Shown here in pieces: positions 1-7,336 of a DNA stretch of 11,615 nt. Position 1 is the stretch's first letter. Each line of letters starts with the position of its first letter. The stretch is from Deltaproteobacteria bacterium (GTDB lineage Bacteria; Desulfobacterota; Desulfobulbia; Desulfobulbales; SURF-16). The notes under the pieces are model-generated. The model was not told the DNA's origin and ran no database searches. It saw nothing but the letters and a program-made list of their open reading frames with translations. A program made the translations under genes and the position numbers. The stretch covers positions 1 to 11,615 of the forward strand of contig JAOZSN010000094.1 in NCBI GenBank assembly GCA_029939635.1, given 5' to 3'.

Positions 1-1
1 A

Positions 2-748
2 AACCACCCTGAAGACAACGATGACCTTGCCTCCCTCATGGAGGAAAGCAAGGGGACAAAAACAGCAGAGAGGGATGATACAGCCTCAATATCTGCTGCA
101 AAGACCGCAGAATCAGAAAAAAAGAAATCCTCGCAGGCCTTTCTCGCCACCCTGCTTCCCACCATCCTCCAACGCCCACTCTACCAAAAGGTGCTCCTTG
201 GCCTTACCCCGCTGCTGTTACTCAGTGTCATTGGCCTCTTCTTTTTAAAAAGCAACGGCGAAGAGCAGTTGGCTCAACAAACCGCTCAGCAAGAATCCCC
301 TCCTGTACCTATCGCCGCAAACACTGAAGCTGTGCAATCCCCTGTGGCCCCAAAAGAGACACCATCTGAAATTATCAAAGAAAAACCAGCTACCCCCAAA
401 CAAGCCATTGCCCATCTCGATACAGTTCGTAAAAAATGGCCGTTCCACTCCTTTCTGATTATGACTGAGGGTAACGGTAAAGATGACATCTTCGTCAACA
501 TTGATCTCACCATTATTGCCGCCCTTGAAAAAGATGTCCCCTTGAGTGAAGAAAAACGTATTTTCCTACGCGACGCCATCTACCAATTCTACAAAAACCG
601 CCCCATCCACGACCTAAAACGCTACGCCCTAGCCAGGGGCGACATGATCCACCAACTCAATGCCTGGCTAAAAAAACAGTGGCCCGATGGCCCCATTGAG
701 ACAGTAATGTTCTCTCGCTACCAGGTTGTCAAGGGTACGGCATCGTAG
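2..748 (+). CDS. Membrane-anchored protein with FliL-like C-terminal domain (5' end cut by window)
   Basis: The frame is open from base 2 with no stop, and the first ATG (base 38) has no Shine-Dalgarno in front, so the gene probably begins outside the window. Residues here are counted from that ATG. About 50 polar, lysine- and glutamate-rich residues come first, then one hydrophobic segment (about 52-70), a Pro/Ala/Glu-rich linker (about 85-122), and a folded domain to the end (about 125-231). The domain's order (beta strand DIFVNIDL, a helix, RDAIYQFY, a helix, closing strand ETVMFSRYQVV) resembles FliL, the single-pass inner-membrane protein beside the flagellar stator whose C-terminal domain is periplasmic. 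The match is from fold pattern only. The N-terminal region is longer than in typical FliL proteins of 150-180 residues, and no other flagellar gene is visible. It could be a FliL-like protein with another role. The base 746-748 stop is TAG. Confidence 0.5.
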   Translation, partial: NHPEDNDDLASLMEESKGTKTAERDDTASISAAKTAESEKKKSSQAFLATLLPTILQRPLYQKVLLGLTPLLLLSVIGLFFLKSNGEEQLAQQTAQQESPPVPIAANTEAVQSPVAPKETPSEIIKEKPATPKQAIAHLDTVRKKWPFHSFLIMTEGNGKDDIFVNIDLTIIAALEKDVPLSEEKRIFLRDAIYQFYKNRPIHDLKRYALARGDMIHQLNAWLKKQWPDGPIETVMFSRYQVVKGTAS

Positions 749-876
749 TTTAATTTTCCTTCCACGTTCTTTTATGCTGATTTTCCATCCTGCCTATTCC
801 TTTTTTTATTTGGCACAACAAAGAAAAGAGAACTCCTCAAAATTACTTCCCCCTTTCCTACACCATATCCTGCATG

Positions 877-895
877 GTACACTAAGGCATAATTT
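877..895 (+). promoter_or_regulatory. Putative promoter/operator of the small secreted protein gene
   Basis: GTACACTA (877-884) is followed by AGG and CATAAT (888-893), which is a five-of-six match to a sigma-70 -10 box. No good -35 box is seen at the right distance. Transcription would start near base 900, giving a leader of about 33 nt. A very similar block lies upstream of amtB at 1357-1379. Confidence 0.35.
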
Positions 896-932
896 CGTAC
901 CTTTTCGTAACCATCATTTAACGGAGACAACC

Positions 933-1220
933 ATGAAACATATTATACTTACCCTTATCGCCTTAAGCCTGGCCACCACCGCTCTAGCTAAAGCCAACAC
1001 CATGACAGAATGCCGTCAAGCTGGCCAGATGCGTGTTATTGAGGTTATTTATACCGGTGAAGGGGAAGTGCCCTGCGAGGTGACCTACACCAAGGAGAGC
1101 GGCACCGAGGTGTTATGGAGTGCTGCAGGAGAAGTCGGATATTGTGAAGAAAAAGCTGCCGCCCTGGTAGATAAACAACGGGGCTGGGGCTGGCAATGCG
1201 ACGAGGTCATTAACCAGTAA
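933..1220 (+). CDS. Small secreted four-cysteine protein of unknown function
   Basis: This is a 95-residue protein that I do not recognise. The ATG at 933 is preceded by GGAG at 923-926. The frame stays open back to 726, but only the 933 start gives a classic signal peptide: MKH, a hydrophobic core at residues 4-16, and an ALA cleavage site at residue 19. The mature part of about 76 residues is predicted to be periplasmic. It carries four cysteines (C27, C48, C71, C89), enough for two disulfides, and several aromatic residues near the end (W85, W87). Exported proteins with a similar pattern, CEVxYT, then VLW, GYCE, and a tryptophan-rich cysteine end, may exist as hypothetical proteins in other proteobacteria, but that is recollection, not a search. 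It appears to be a single-gene unit with its own promoter-like block upstream and a hairpin downstream. No catalytic motif is visible. Confidence 0.75.
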   Translation: MKHIILTLIALSLATTALAKANTMTECRQAGQMRVIEVIYTGEGEVPCEVTYTKESGTEVLWSAAGEVGYCEEKAAALVDKQRGWGWQCDEVINQ

Positions 1221-1239
1221 TCCCCCACCCTGCATCACC

Positions 1240-1270
1240 CATGTTCGGCCATCCTTGCTGGCCGAACATG
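1240..1270. repeat. Perfect 12-bp inverted repeat (hairpin) after the small secreted protein gene
   Basis: CATGTTCGGCCA (1240-1251) pairs exactly with TGGCCGAACATG (1259-1270) across a 7-nt loop. It starts 20 nt after the stop codon, where a terminator would be expected. No T-tract follows on either strand; instead a C-run follows on the + strand. It may protect the mRNA 3' end or act together with Rho rather than as an intrinsic terminator. Confidence 0.7.
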
Positions 1271-1345
1271 CCCTCCCCCCCCTCTCCATCACCACCTTTC
1301 TTGTTCCCATACCAGCCAGATTACTCCACTATTTTGCCCTACAAC
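1271..1345 (+). terminator. C-rich, G-poor stretch, possible Rho-dependent termination region
   Basis: Directly after the hairpin comes a pyrimidine-rich run that includes eight consecutive C (1275-1282) and very few G residues. High C with low G is the usual signature of Rho loading sites. This is composition-based inference only. Confidence 0.3.
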
Positions 1346-1356
1346 CGTGTGGAGCC

Positions 1357-1379
1357 GTACACTATCCAGGCATAAATTA
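1357..1379 (+). promoter_or_regulatory. Putative promoter/operator upstream of amtB
   Basis: GTACACTA (1357-1364), then TCC, then AGGCATAAATTA (1368-1379) repeats the block found at 877-895 with a 3-nt insertion. CATAAA (1371-1376) could be a weak -10 box, which would give a leader of about 97 nt. No sigma-54 promoter (GG, 10 nt, GC) was found in this gap. Confidence 0.3.
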
Positions 1380-1469
1380 CTTTAAACAATAGTGTTAAAT
1401 GGTTTGCAAAACATTACAGTTTTGTTTAATAAATAACAAAAAGAATCCCCCCCACCAACCAATCATTAT

Positions 1470-1473
1470 GGAG
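1470..1473 (+). promoter_or_regulatory. Shine-Dalgarno that fixes the amtB start at 1480
   Basis: GGAG lies 6 nt before the ATG at 1480. It overlaps an earlier in-frame ATG (1468), which has no such site upstream, as does a further upstream in-frame start at 1399. Confidence 0.65.
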
Positions 1474-1479
1474 CACCCC

Positions 1480-2703
1480 ATGATTAACAGTGGCGATACC
1501 GCCTTTATCCTTGTTTCTGCAGCCCTGGTTCTCCTCATGACACCTGGCCTGGCTCTTTTTTATGCTGGCATGGTTCGGGGAAAAAATGTCCTAGGCACCA
1601 TAATGCAGTCGTTTATCATGATCTCCATTATCACCTTTGAATGGATTTACATCGGCTACACCATGTCCTTTGGCCCTGATGTAGGTGGCCTTATTGGCAA
1701 CCTCTCCATGTTTGGCCTCAAGGGGGTTGGCGCAGAACCTAGCGACACATATGCCACCACTATCCCACACATGCTTTTTATGATTTACCAATGCATGTTT
1801 GCTGTTATTACTCCAGCCCTGATCACTGGCGCCTTTGCCGAGCGAATGCGCTTTGGCCCCTTTATTATTTTCAGCCTTACCTGGTCCATCCTGGTGTATA
1901 ACCCTGTCTGTCATTGGATCTGGGGAGGTGGCTGGCTGGGTGCCAAAGGGGTGCTCGATTTTGCTGGTGGCCTGGTGGTCCACCTCACCTCAGGTGCCGC
2001 GGCGGTGGCCGCGGTCATGATACTCGGCCCACGCAAAGGACTTGGCCACGACAAATTCATGCCCCATAGCCTTCCTATGACCCTGCTGGGTGCTGGCATC
2101 CTTTGGTTTGGCTGGTTTGGTTTTAATGGCGGCAGTGCCTTGGCCGCTGATGGTATTGCCGTAACGGCCTTTACAGCCACCCATATCGCTGGCATGACCG
2201 GCATGGCCATGTGGGTTGGTCTGGAATGGCTTACCTACAAACAACCCACCACCTTAGGTGCTGCCTCAGGTGCCATTGCTGGCCTGGCCACAGTTACACC
2301 GGCCGCTGGTTTTATTGGCCCCAGCGCGGCAGTCATTATCGGCCTACTAGCTGGTTGTTGCTGTTTTTTTGCCGTTACCATCAAGAATAAGTCAGGCTTT
2401 GACGACAGCCTTGATGTCATCGGCATCCATGGCCTAGGTGGTGTCATTGGTACTATTTGCCTTGGCATCTTTGCCTCAAAGGCCATTAACCCTGCTGGCA
2501 ACGATGGCCTGCTGGCCGGTAACGCTGCCTTCCTGGGTACCCAAATCTTTGGCGTGGTTGTCGTTGGTGTTTATGCCTTTGTTGTCAGTTTTGCCCTACT
2601 CAAAATACTCGACCTAACCTGTGGAGGCTTACGCCTTGCAGAAGAAGATGAGGTCGTTGGTCTTGACCAGGCAGCCCACAGTGAAACGGCATATAATAGG
2701 TAA
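1480..2703 (+). CDS. amtB: Ammonium transporter (AmtB)
   Basis: This 407-residue multi-spanning inner-membrane protein conducts ammonium into the cell as a trimer. From the 1480 start the key residues fall almost exactly at the published E. coli AmtB positions: twin histidines H168 (VVHLTSG) and H317 (GIHGLGG), phenylalanine gate F107 and F215, and W148, D160 and S219 of the recruitment site and conduction path. The cytoplasmic tail (GLRLAEEDE ... GLDQAAHSE) is the conserved segment that contacts PII. There is no cleavable signal peptide, unlike the E. coli protein. Upstream in-frame starts at 1399 and 1468 would only add a polar, non-signal extension. A PII gene follows 111 nt later, the usual partner arrangement in which PII plugs the channel when nitrogen is plentiful. 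A seven-C run (1447-1453) sits in the leader. Alternative functions are unlikely. Confidence 0.97.
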   Translation: MINSGDTAFILVSAALVLLMTPGLALFYAGMVRGKNVLGTIMQSFIMISIITFEWIYIGYTMSFGPDVGGLIGNLSMFGLKGVGAEPSDTYATTIPHMLFMIYQCMFAVITPALITGAFAERMRFGPFIIFSLTWSILVYNPVCHWIWGGGWLGAKGVLDFAGGLVVHLTSGAAAVAAVMILGPRKGLGHDKFMPHSLPMTLLGAGILWFGWFGFNGGSALAADGIAVTAFTATHIAGMTGMAMWVGLEWLTYKQPTTLGAASGAIAGLATVTPAAGFIGPSAAVIIGLLAGCCCFFAVTIKNKSGFDDSLDVIGIHGLGGVIGTICLGIFASKAINPAGNDGLLAGNAAFLGTQIFGVVVVGVYAFVVSFALLKILDLTCGGLRLAEEDEVVGLDQAAHSETAYNR

Positions 2704-2727
2704 CACTTTTTCATCTTTTACTGTTTT

Positions 2728-2742
2728 CCCCTCGCCCAGGGG
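2728..2742 (+). repeat. Short hairpin between amtB and the PII gene
   Basis: CCCCT (2728-2732) pairs with AGGGG (2738-2742) over a 5-nt loop, followed by CATTATTTTA. It is too weak for a confident terminator. It could reduce readthrough or mark an mRNA processing point between amtB and the PII gene. Confidence 0.3.
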
Positions 2743-2814
2743 CATTATTTTAGGTAGTATCAAAAAAGCACACTAACCCATCGTTTGCAACAAAATACCA
2801 CGGGAAAACCGGCC

Positions 2815-3153
2815 ATGAAAAAAATTGAAGCTATCATCAAACCATTCAAACTTGACGATGTCAAAGAAGCCCTAAATAACATTGGCATCAAAGGCATGAC
2901 CATTACCGAAGTCAAGGGCTATGGACGCCAAAAGGGCCACAAAGAGGTGTACCGCGGCGCTGAATATTTTGTCGACTTCATCCCTAAGGTTAAAATTGGT
3001 ATCATCATTGGCGTGGAACAGGTTGAAGAGGTCATTGAAACCATCAGCAAGGCAGCCCATACTGGTAAAATCGGTGATGGCAAAATATTTGTTTTACCAG
3101 TGGACGACGTAATCCGCGTTCGCACCGGCGAACGCGGAAAAGAGGCAATATAA
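2815..3153 (+). CDS. glnB: Nitrogen regulatory protein PII (GlnB/GlnK)
   Basis: A 112-residue cytosolic signal protein, the standard PII length, acting as a trimer that binds ATP or ADP and 2-oxoglutarate. The N-terminus MKKIEAIIKPFKLDDVK is diagnostic. The T-loop carries YRGAEY (46-51), with Y51 the residue uridylylated by GlnD. The second signature TGKIGDGKIFVLPV spans 83-96, with K90, R101 and R103 in the nucleotide site. The ATG at 2815 has GGGA at 2802-2805; a TTG at 2785 in the same frame would add ten residues absent from the family. Position between amtB and glnD means it could serve both as channel plug (GlnK role) and as GlnD substrate (GlnB role). Sequence alone does not separate GlnB from GlnK, and linkage to amtB favours the GlnK role. 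glnD follows after 11 nt. Confidence 0.96.
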   Translation: MKKIEAIIKPFKLDDVKEALNNIGIKGMTITEVKGYGRQKGHKEVYRGAEYFVDFIPKVKIGIIIGVEQVEEVIETISKAAHTGKIGDGKIFVLPVDDVIRVRTGERGKEAI

Positions 3154-3164
3154 AGCAACAAACT

Positions 3165-5690
3165 ATGCTCCCTTCTGAACTACGCGCCAAACGTGATGCC
3201 CTAGAGGCCCTCTGGCATGAGGGCCTCAGTGGCCAGGCGCTCCTGACTAAACACACCGAACTCATAGATAGCAACCTGATCTCCTCCTTCACCTCTTGCG
3301 AGACCAACACATCGGAGATGGCTCTAGTGGCCCTGGGAGGCTATGGTCGCAGGGAACTCTTCCCATTTTCAGACATAGACCTGTTGATCCTCTACCGTGA
3401 TTGCGGTGAAGAACAGATCAACCAAGCAGCTGAGGCCATCTTCTATCCTCTCTGGGATGCGGGGCTTGAGATTGGACATGGGGTGCGCAACAAAGAAATC
3501 TGCCTGGCTGATGCAGACAACGACTTCTTTTTCCAGGTTGCCCTCCTTGATGCACGCCTGCTCGTCGGCAATGAGGAGGTTTACACCGACCTTATGGCTG
3601 ATTTCCAACAACGCTTTGTCACCAGTCAACGACGTGAATTCTTTGAAAAGATGGTGAGCCATTACCGCCTGCGCCACGAACGCTTCGGCAACCACAGCTA
3701 CCTTCTTGAACCACATATCAAGGAGAGCCGTGGCGGGTTCCGCGACCTACAGGCCATGCTCTGGTCAGCCCAGGTGGTCTTTGGTATTAGCAATCTGGAG
3801 GAACTGGAGAATAATGCCCTGCTCAGTCCACAGGATCGCGAAAAGCTCACAGAGGCCAGCAATAACCTCATCCGCATCCGCAATCGCCTGCACTACATTA
3901 GTGGCCGCAAAAATGATCAGCTCTTCTTTGAGCATCAGGAGGAGATGGCCGAGGCCTTTGCCTACCGCACAACCAAGTCAATTTTAGGGGTTGAATTGTT
4001 CATGCGTGACGTCCACAATGCCCTGCAGACCATTGCTGTTACCACTGAACGTTTTTTTGAACATGTCACCGATGTGGTAGGGCTTACCCCACCAGGCAAA
4101 GATGACAAGGGACTGGAAAAAGGTCTCGCTATCCGTCAAGGTCGTATCCAGATCATCGAACCAGACCTACTGAGCAACCGCCCGCACCTGCTGATGCGCA
4201 CCTTCAGTCAGGCCAGCGCAACCGGCTTCCCCATCCATCATCGCACCAAGGAACTCATCAGCAACAATCTGGAATTAATCAACGACAACCAGCGCCACTC
4301 AAAACGCATGGCCCGCGCCTTTATCGATGCCCTGCAAGGTGACAAGGCCCTACACGTGCTCACCGATATGCTGGAAACCGGCCTGCTCTCCGCCTTCATA
4401 CCGGAATTTGAACACCTGGAATCACTGGCCCAACACGACATCTACCATGTCTTCACAGTGGATCGCCACCTGCTGCAAACCGTGACAGAGCTCAACCTGC
4501 TAAAAAGCGAAGAAGCGCCTATTTTTGAGGGCCTTACATCGAGTCACATTCTCTTCCTGGCCGGCCTCATGCACGATATAGGTAAAGGCACCAACCAGGA
4601 ACACAGCAAGTATGGCGCTGACCTGGCTCTGCTCATTGGCAAACGCTTAAACCTGACCAAGAAAGAACAGCGGGACCTAGCCTTCCTTGTCCGCCATCAT
4701 TTATATCTGCCAGCCACGGCTCTGCGCCGTGACATCGAGGACGAAAGCCTCATCCTGCAATGCGCCAAGGAGATACAAAACCCAAACAGACTGGCCATGC
4801 TCTACCTTCTTTCTCTGGCTGACGCCAGGGCCACCGGCCCCACTGTCTGGACAGAATGGAAGGCAGCCCTGCTCCAGAGCCTCTACTTGAAGATTGCCCA
4901 TGCCCTAGAACACAAGGACACGGTAGCACCAAGCCAAGAACAGACCGCCCAGTGGATGCGATCCCAAGTGGCGAATATGCTTACTGATGTTGATTTTGAA
5001 CCGAACAATCTGCCCAGCGACTACCTCACCACCTTCCCACCAGAGGAGGTGGCAAACCATATTCGCGCCATGCAGGGAAAATCACCCAGCCATATCTCCA
5101 TGGTGGAATCCTGCGACCAAGGTGACCACTGGCAGATACTGCTCATAGCCAAAGATCGCCCCGCTCTTCTCAGTCGCTTCTGCGGGGTCCTGGCCCTGCA
5201 TAACATCAAAGTACTGGGTGCCAAAATCTTCACCTGGCATGACGGCACAGCTGTGGACATGGTTGATGCCACCTCTACCCTGGGCAACGAGTATGCCGAC
5301 CAGGACTGGCAAAAACTCCAGGCTGACCTGGATCGCGCCCTCCTCTACCAATTAGGTATCCCTCATCGCCTCCACAAGAAAATGCACCCCACAGGCCGCA
5401 AACCAAAACTAGGCACAGGCAAACACTCCAGCACCCGCGTTTTTATTGAACCAGACGGCTCTGACAAATACACCATTATCGAGGTATTTGCCGAGGACAA
5501 ACCGGTGCTACTCTACAACATCACCCGCACCCTTCTCGACTTTGGCCTCTCTGTATATCGAGCCCAGATTGGCACCCAGGCTGACCAGGTAGTTGACGCC
5601 TTCTACATCCTTGACAATGAAGGCAATAAAATCAAAGATGCGAAATTTATTGAGGAGATCCGCCAAGGACTGCTCTTTGCTGCCAGCTAA
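3165..5690 (+). CDS. glnD: Bifunctional PII uridylyltransferase / uridylyl-removing enzyme
   Basis: An 841-residue cytosolic enzyme that attaches UMP to the PII tyrosine when glutamine is low and removes it when glutamine is high. Domains in order: nucleotidyltransferase with GGYGRRELFPFSDID (58-72, metal ligands D70 and D72); the GlnD-specific helical segment with EPHIKESRGGFRDLQ (from about 182); an HD hydrolase domain with the first histidine region YHVFTVDRH (427-435), LMHDIGKG (H470, D471) and a following HHL; and two C-terminal ACT domains (about 655-730 and 769-841) that sense glutamine. The length is slightly below the 890 residues of E. coli GlnD but complete. The ATG at 3165 lies 11 nt after the PII stop with only a weak AGAGG upstream, so translation is probably coupled. 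Its natural substrate is the adjacent gene product. The usual downstream enzyme GlnE is not in the window. Confidence 0.96.
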   Translation: MLPSELRAKRDALEALWHEGLSGQALLTKHTELIDSNLISSFTSCETNTSEMALVALGGYGRRELFPFSDIDLLILYRDCGEEQINQAAEAIFYPLWDAGLEIGHGVRNKEICLADADNDFFFQVALLDARLLVGNEEVYTDLMADFQQRFVTSQRREFFEKMVSHYRLRHERFGNHSYLLEPHIKESRGGFRDLQAMLWSAQVVFGISNLEELENNALLSPQDREKLTEASNNLIRIRNRLHYISGRKNDQLFFEHQEEMAEAFAYRTTKSILGVELFMRDVHNALQTIAVTTERFFEHVTDVVGLTPPGKDDKGLEKGLAIRQGRIQIIEPDLLSNRPHLLMRTFSQASATGFPIHHRTKELISNNLELINDNQRHSKRMARAFIDALQGDKALHVLTDMLETGLLSAFIPEFEHLESLAQHDIYHVFTVDRHLLQTVTELNLLKSEEAPIFEGLTSSHILFLAGLMHDIGKGTNQEHSKYGADLALLIGKRLNLTKKEQRDLAFLVRHHLYLPATALRRDIEDESLILQCAKEIQNPNRLAMLYLLSLADARATGPTVWTEWKAALLQSLYLKIAHALEHKDTVAPSQEQTAQWMRSQVANMLTDVDFEPNNLPSDYLTTFPPEEVANHIRAMQGKSPSHISMVESCDQGDHWQILLIAKDRPALLSRFCGVLALHNIKVLGAKIFTWHDGTAVDMVDATSTLGNEYADQDWQKLQADLDRALLYQLGIPHRLHKKMHPTGRKPKLGTGKHSSTRVFIEPDGSDKYTIIEVFAEDKPVLLYNITRTLLDFGLSVYRAQIGTQADQVVDAFYILDNEGNKIKDAKFIEEIRQGLLFAAS

Positions 5691-5757
5691 AAAAATTCCG
5701 CCACCGTCACCTCCCACAAAATAGTAATAAATTTACCCCAGCAAGCAACAACCTGCT

Positions 5758-5771
5758 TTACAAAATTGTAA
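5758..5771. repeat. Operator-like inverted repeat in the glnD-glnA gap
   Basis: TTACAA (5758-5763), AA, TTGTAA (5766-5771) form a 6+2+6 inverted repeat. Its core CAAAATTGTA (5761-5770) recurs at 5853-5862. The spacing and position suggest a binding site for a regulator of glnA, but AT-rich DNA also produces such repeats by chance. Confidence 0.35.
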
Positions 5772-5791
5772 TAAACAAAAACGCAAACTTA

Positions 5792-5817
5792 GGCTCACAT
5801 GTATGGCCATTTTTTTT
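5792..5817 (+). terminator. Possible weak terminator after glnD
   Basis: A 4-bp stem (GGCT 5792-5795 with GGCC 5805-5808, one G-U pair) is followed by eight T (5810-5817). The T-tract is good but the stem is poor, so this is a tentative end for the amtB-glnD transcript. Confidence 0.28.
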
Positions 5818-5863
5818 AGACAAAGGTGAAAGAAAGTAAAAAAAATTTGTGCCAAAATTGTAT

Positions 5864-5883
5864 AAAAGTGGTAAACACTTTTT
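5864..5883 (+). repeat. AT-rich hairpin with T-tract upstream of glnA
   Basis: AAAAGTG (5864-5870) pairs with CACTTTT (5876-5882) around the loop GTAAA and runs into a T-tract. It could be a weak terminator or part of a regulatory site. It lies upstream of the predicted glnA promoter, so it is not in the glnA leader. Confidence 0.3.
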
Positions 5884-5928
5884 CATTGCAAGAGAAAAAA
5901 GCCAATCGCCTCCTGCGCCCACTAAAAC

Positions 5929-5937
5929 TGATATAAT
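5929..5937 (+). promoter_or_regulatory. glnA promoter, extended -10 box
   Basis: TG (5929-5930), one base, then TATAAT (5932-5937) is a perfect extended -10 element. No good -35 box lies 16-18 nt upstream, as is common for extended -10 promoters. Transcription would start near 5944 and leave a leader of about 38 nt, too short for a riboswitch. Confidence 0.6.
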
Positions 5938-5981
5938 AAATAAACCCATGCCATTGTTAACTCTTTAAGGAGAACATCCAA

Positions 5982-7310
5982 ATGACCAGAGACGATATCC
6001 TCAAGATTGTTGAAGAGCAGAAGATCAACTTCTTCCGCATGCAGTTCGTAGACATCAACGGCTTTCAGAAAAACGTAGCCATTCCCCGTAGCCAGCTGGA
6101 GAAGGCCCTTGACGGTAGCATCATGTTTGATGGTTCTTCCATTGACGGTTTTGCTCGTATCAACGAGTCTGACATGTTCCTCAAGCCTGACTTTGACACC
6201 TTTGTTGTCCTGCCTTGGCGTAATAAGGATGGTATTGCCGCAGCTCGTCTGATCTGTGATGTCCACCTTCCTGACGGCAGCCCATATGCCGGTTGTCCCC
6301 GTCTTGCCCTGAAAAGGAGCCTGACTGTTGCCAAGGATATGGGTTTCACCATGAATATTGGTACTGAGGCAGAGTTTTTCCTCTTTGAACGTGACGAAAA
6401 TGGCTGCTCCACCACTATCACCAACGACACCGCTGGTTATTTTGCCCTTGATCCCGAAGATTTGGGTTCTGACTGCCGCCGTGAAATCATCGAGACCCTA
6501 GAAGAGATGGGTTTTGAGGTTGAAGCCTCTCACCATGAGGTTGCCGAAGGACAGCATGAGGTTAACTTCAAATATGCCGACGCCCTTACTGCCTGTGACA
6601 ACACTGTTACCTTTAAGTGGGTTGTTAAGGCTGTGGCCTCTAAATATGGTTTCCATGCCACCTTTATGCCTAAACCGATCTTTGGCATCAACGGTTCCGG
6701 CATGCACACCAACCAGTCTCTGTTCAACACAGATGGCACAAACGCCTTTGAGGACACCAGCGATGCTCAGGGCTTAAGTGAAGTAGCATATCAATATATT
6801 GCCGGCATCATCAAAAATGCCCGCGGTTTTGCTGCCGTAACCAACCCTTTGGTTAACTCATACAAGCGTCTTGTTCCTGGCTACGAAGCCCCTGTCTATG
6901 TGGCCTGGTCAGCATCTAACCGTTCTGCCCTGGTCCGCATCCCTGCCTCCCGTGGTCTCGGTACCCGAGTAGAGGTTCGTTGCCCAGACCCAACCTGTAA
7001 CCCCTACTTGGCCATTGCCATGATGCTCAACTCTGGCCTGGACGGCATCAAGAACAAGATGACCCCACCCAACTCTGTGGACGCAGATATCTTCTCCATG
7101 AGCCAGGAAGACAAGGATGCTGTTGGCATCGCCAGCCTGCCCGGCACCCTGCTTGAAGCCCTTGATGCCCTTGAAGCCAACCCCGTTGCTAAAGAGACCT
7201 TGGGCGACCATATCCTAACAAAATACCTGGAAGGGAAACACAAGGAGTGGGATTCTTATCGTACCGCCGTTACTAACTGGGAAATTGAGAACTACCTGGA
7301 TCTCTACTAG
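5982..7310 (+). CDS. glnA: Glutamine synthetase, type I (alpha subtype)
   Basis: A 442-residue cytosolic enzyme, expected to be a dodecamer, that makes glutamine from glutamate, ammonia and ATP. Visible active-site elements: FDGSS with D50, metal ligands E129 and E131 (GTEAEFFLF), E186 and E193 (HHEVAEGQHE), H242 (NGSGMHTNQS), the glutamate-binding R296 with flap residue E302 (YKRLVPGYEAP), and nucleotide-side R314, R319, E331 and R333. The length and the C-terminal LPGTLLEALDAL region match the alpha subtype (about 440-445 residues in Bacillus and Thermotoga) rather than the 468-residue beta subtype. The NLYDLP adenylylation motif is absent. R59 in GFARINESDM aligns with the arginine needed for glutamine feedback in the Bacillus enzyme. 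The start has a strong AAGGAG (5967-5972). It has its own promoter and terminator, separate from amtB-glnB-glnD. Confidence 0.97.
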   Translation: MTRDDILKIVEEQKINFFRMQFVDINGFQKNVAIPRSQLEKALDGSIMFDGSSIDGFARINESDMFLKPDFDTFVVLPWRNKDGIAAARLICDVHLPDGSPYAGCPRLALKRSLTVAKDMGFTMNIGTEAEFFLFERDENGCSTTITNDTAGYFALDPEDLGSDCRREIIETLEEMGFEVEASHHEVAEGQHEVNFKYADALTACDNTVTFKWVVKAVASKYGFHATFMPKPIFGINGSGMHTNQSLFNTDGTNAFEDTSDAQGLSEVAYQYIAGIIKNARGFAAVTNPLVNSYKRLVPGYEAPVYVAWSASNRSALVRIPASRGLGTRVEVRCPDPTCNPYLAIAMMLNSGLDGIKNKMTPPNSVDADIFSMSQEDKDAVGIASLPGTLLEALDALEANPVAKETLGDHILTKYLEGKHKEWDSYRTAVTNWEIENYLDLY

Positions 7311-7336
7311 AACGTAACGCAAAAACTCTGTACACT

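Noticed and set aside
21..248. Open frame of 75 codons overlapping the FliL-like gene
   Set aside because: It is a shifted frame of the longer gene, with proline/arginine-rich composition and no start signal.
726..932. Upstream extension of the small secreted protein to base 726
   Set aside because: It overlaps the preceding gene, has no ribosome binding site, and would bury the signal peptide in the middle of the protein.
1275..1453. Poly-C runs (eight C at 1275, seven C at 1447) as phase-variation tracts
   Set aside because: Neither lies in a coding frame or between promoter boxes I can support, so slippage would have no clear effect.
1221..1479. Sigma-54 (NtrC-dependent) promoter before amtB
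   Set aside because: No GG followed by exactly ten bases and GC was found; TTTGCAAAA at about 1403 looks like a -12 half but has no -24 partner.
1591..2501. Long - strand open frames inside amtB
   Set aside because: They mirror the GC-rich third positions of amtB; their translations show no recognisable domain and have no ribosome binding sites.
5691..5981. Sigma-54 promoter or glutamine riboswitch before glnA
   Set aside because: No GG-N10-GC pattern was found in the gap, and the predicted leader after the extended -10 box is only about 38 nt.
6065..7243. - strand open frames inside glnA
   Set aside because: They are shadows of a highly conserved gene with no motif and no plausible start signals.
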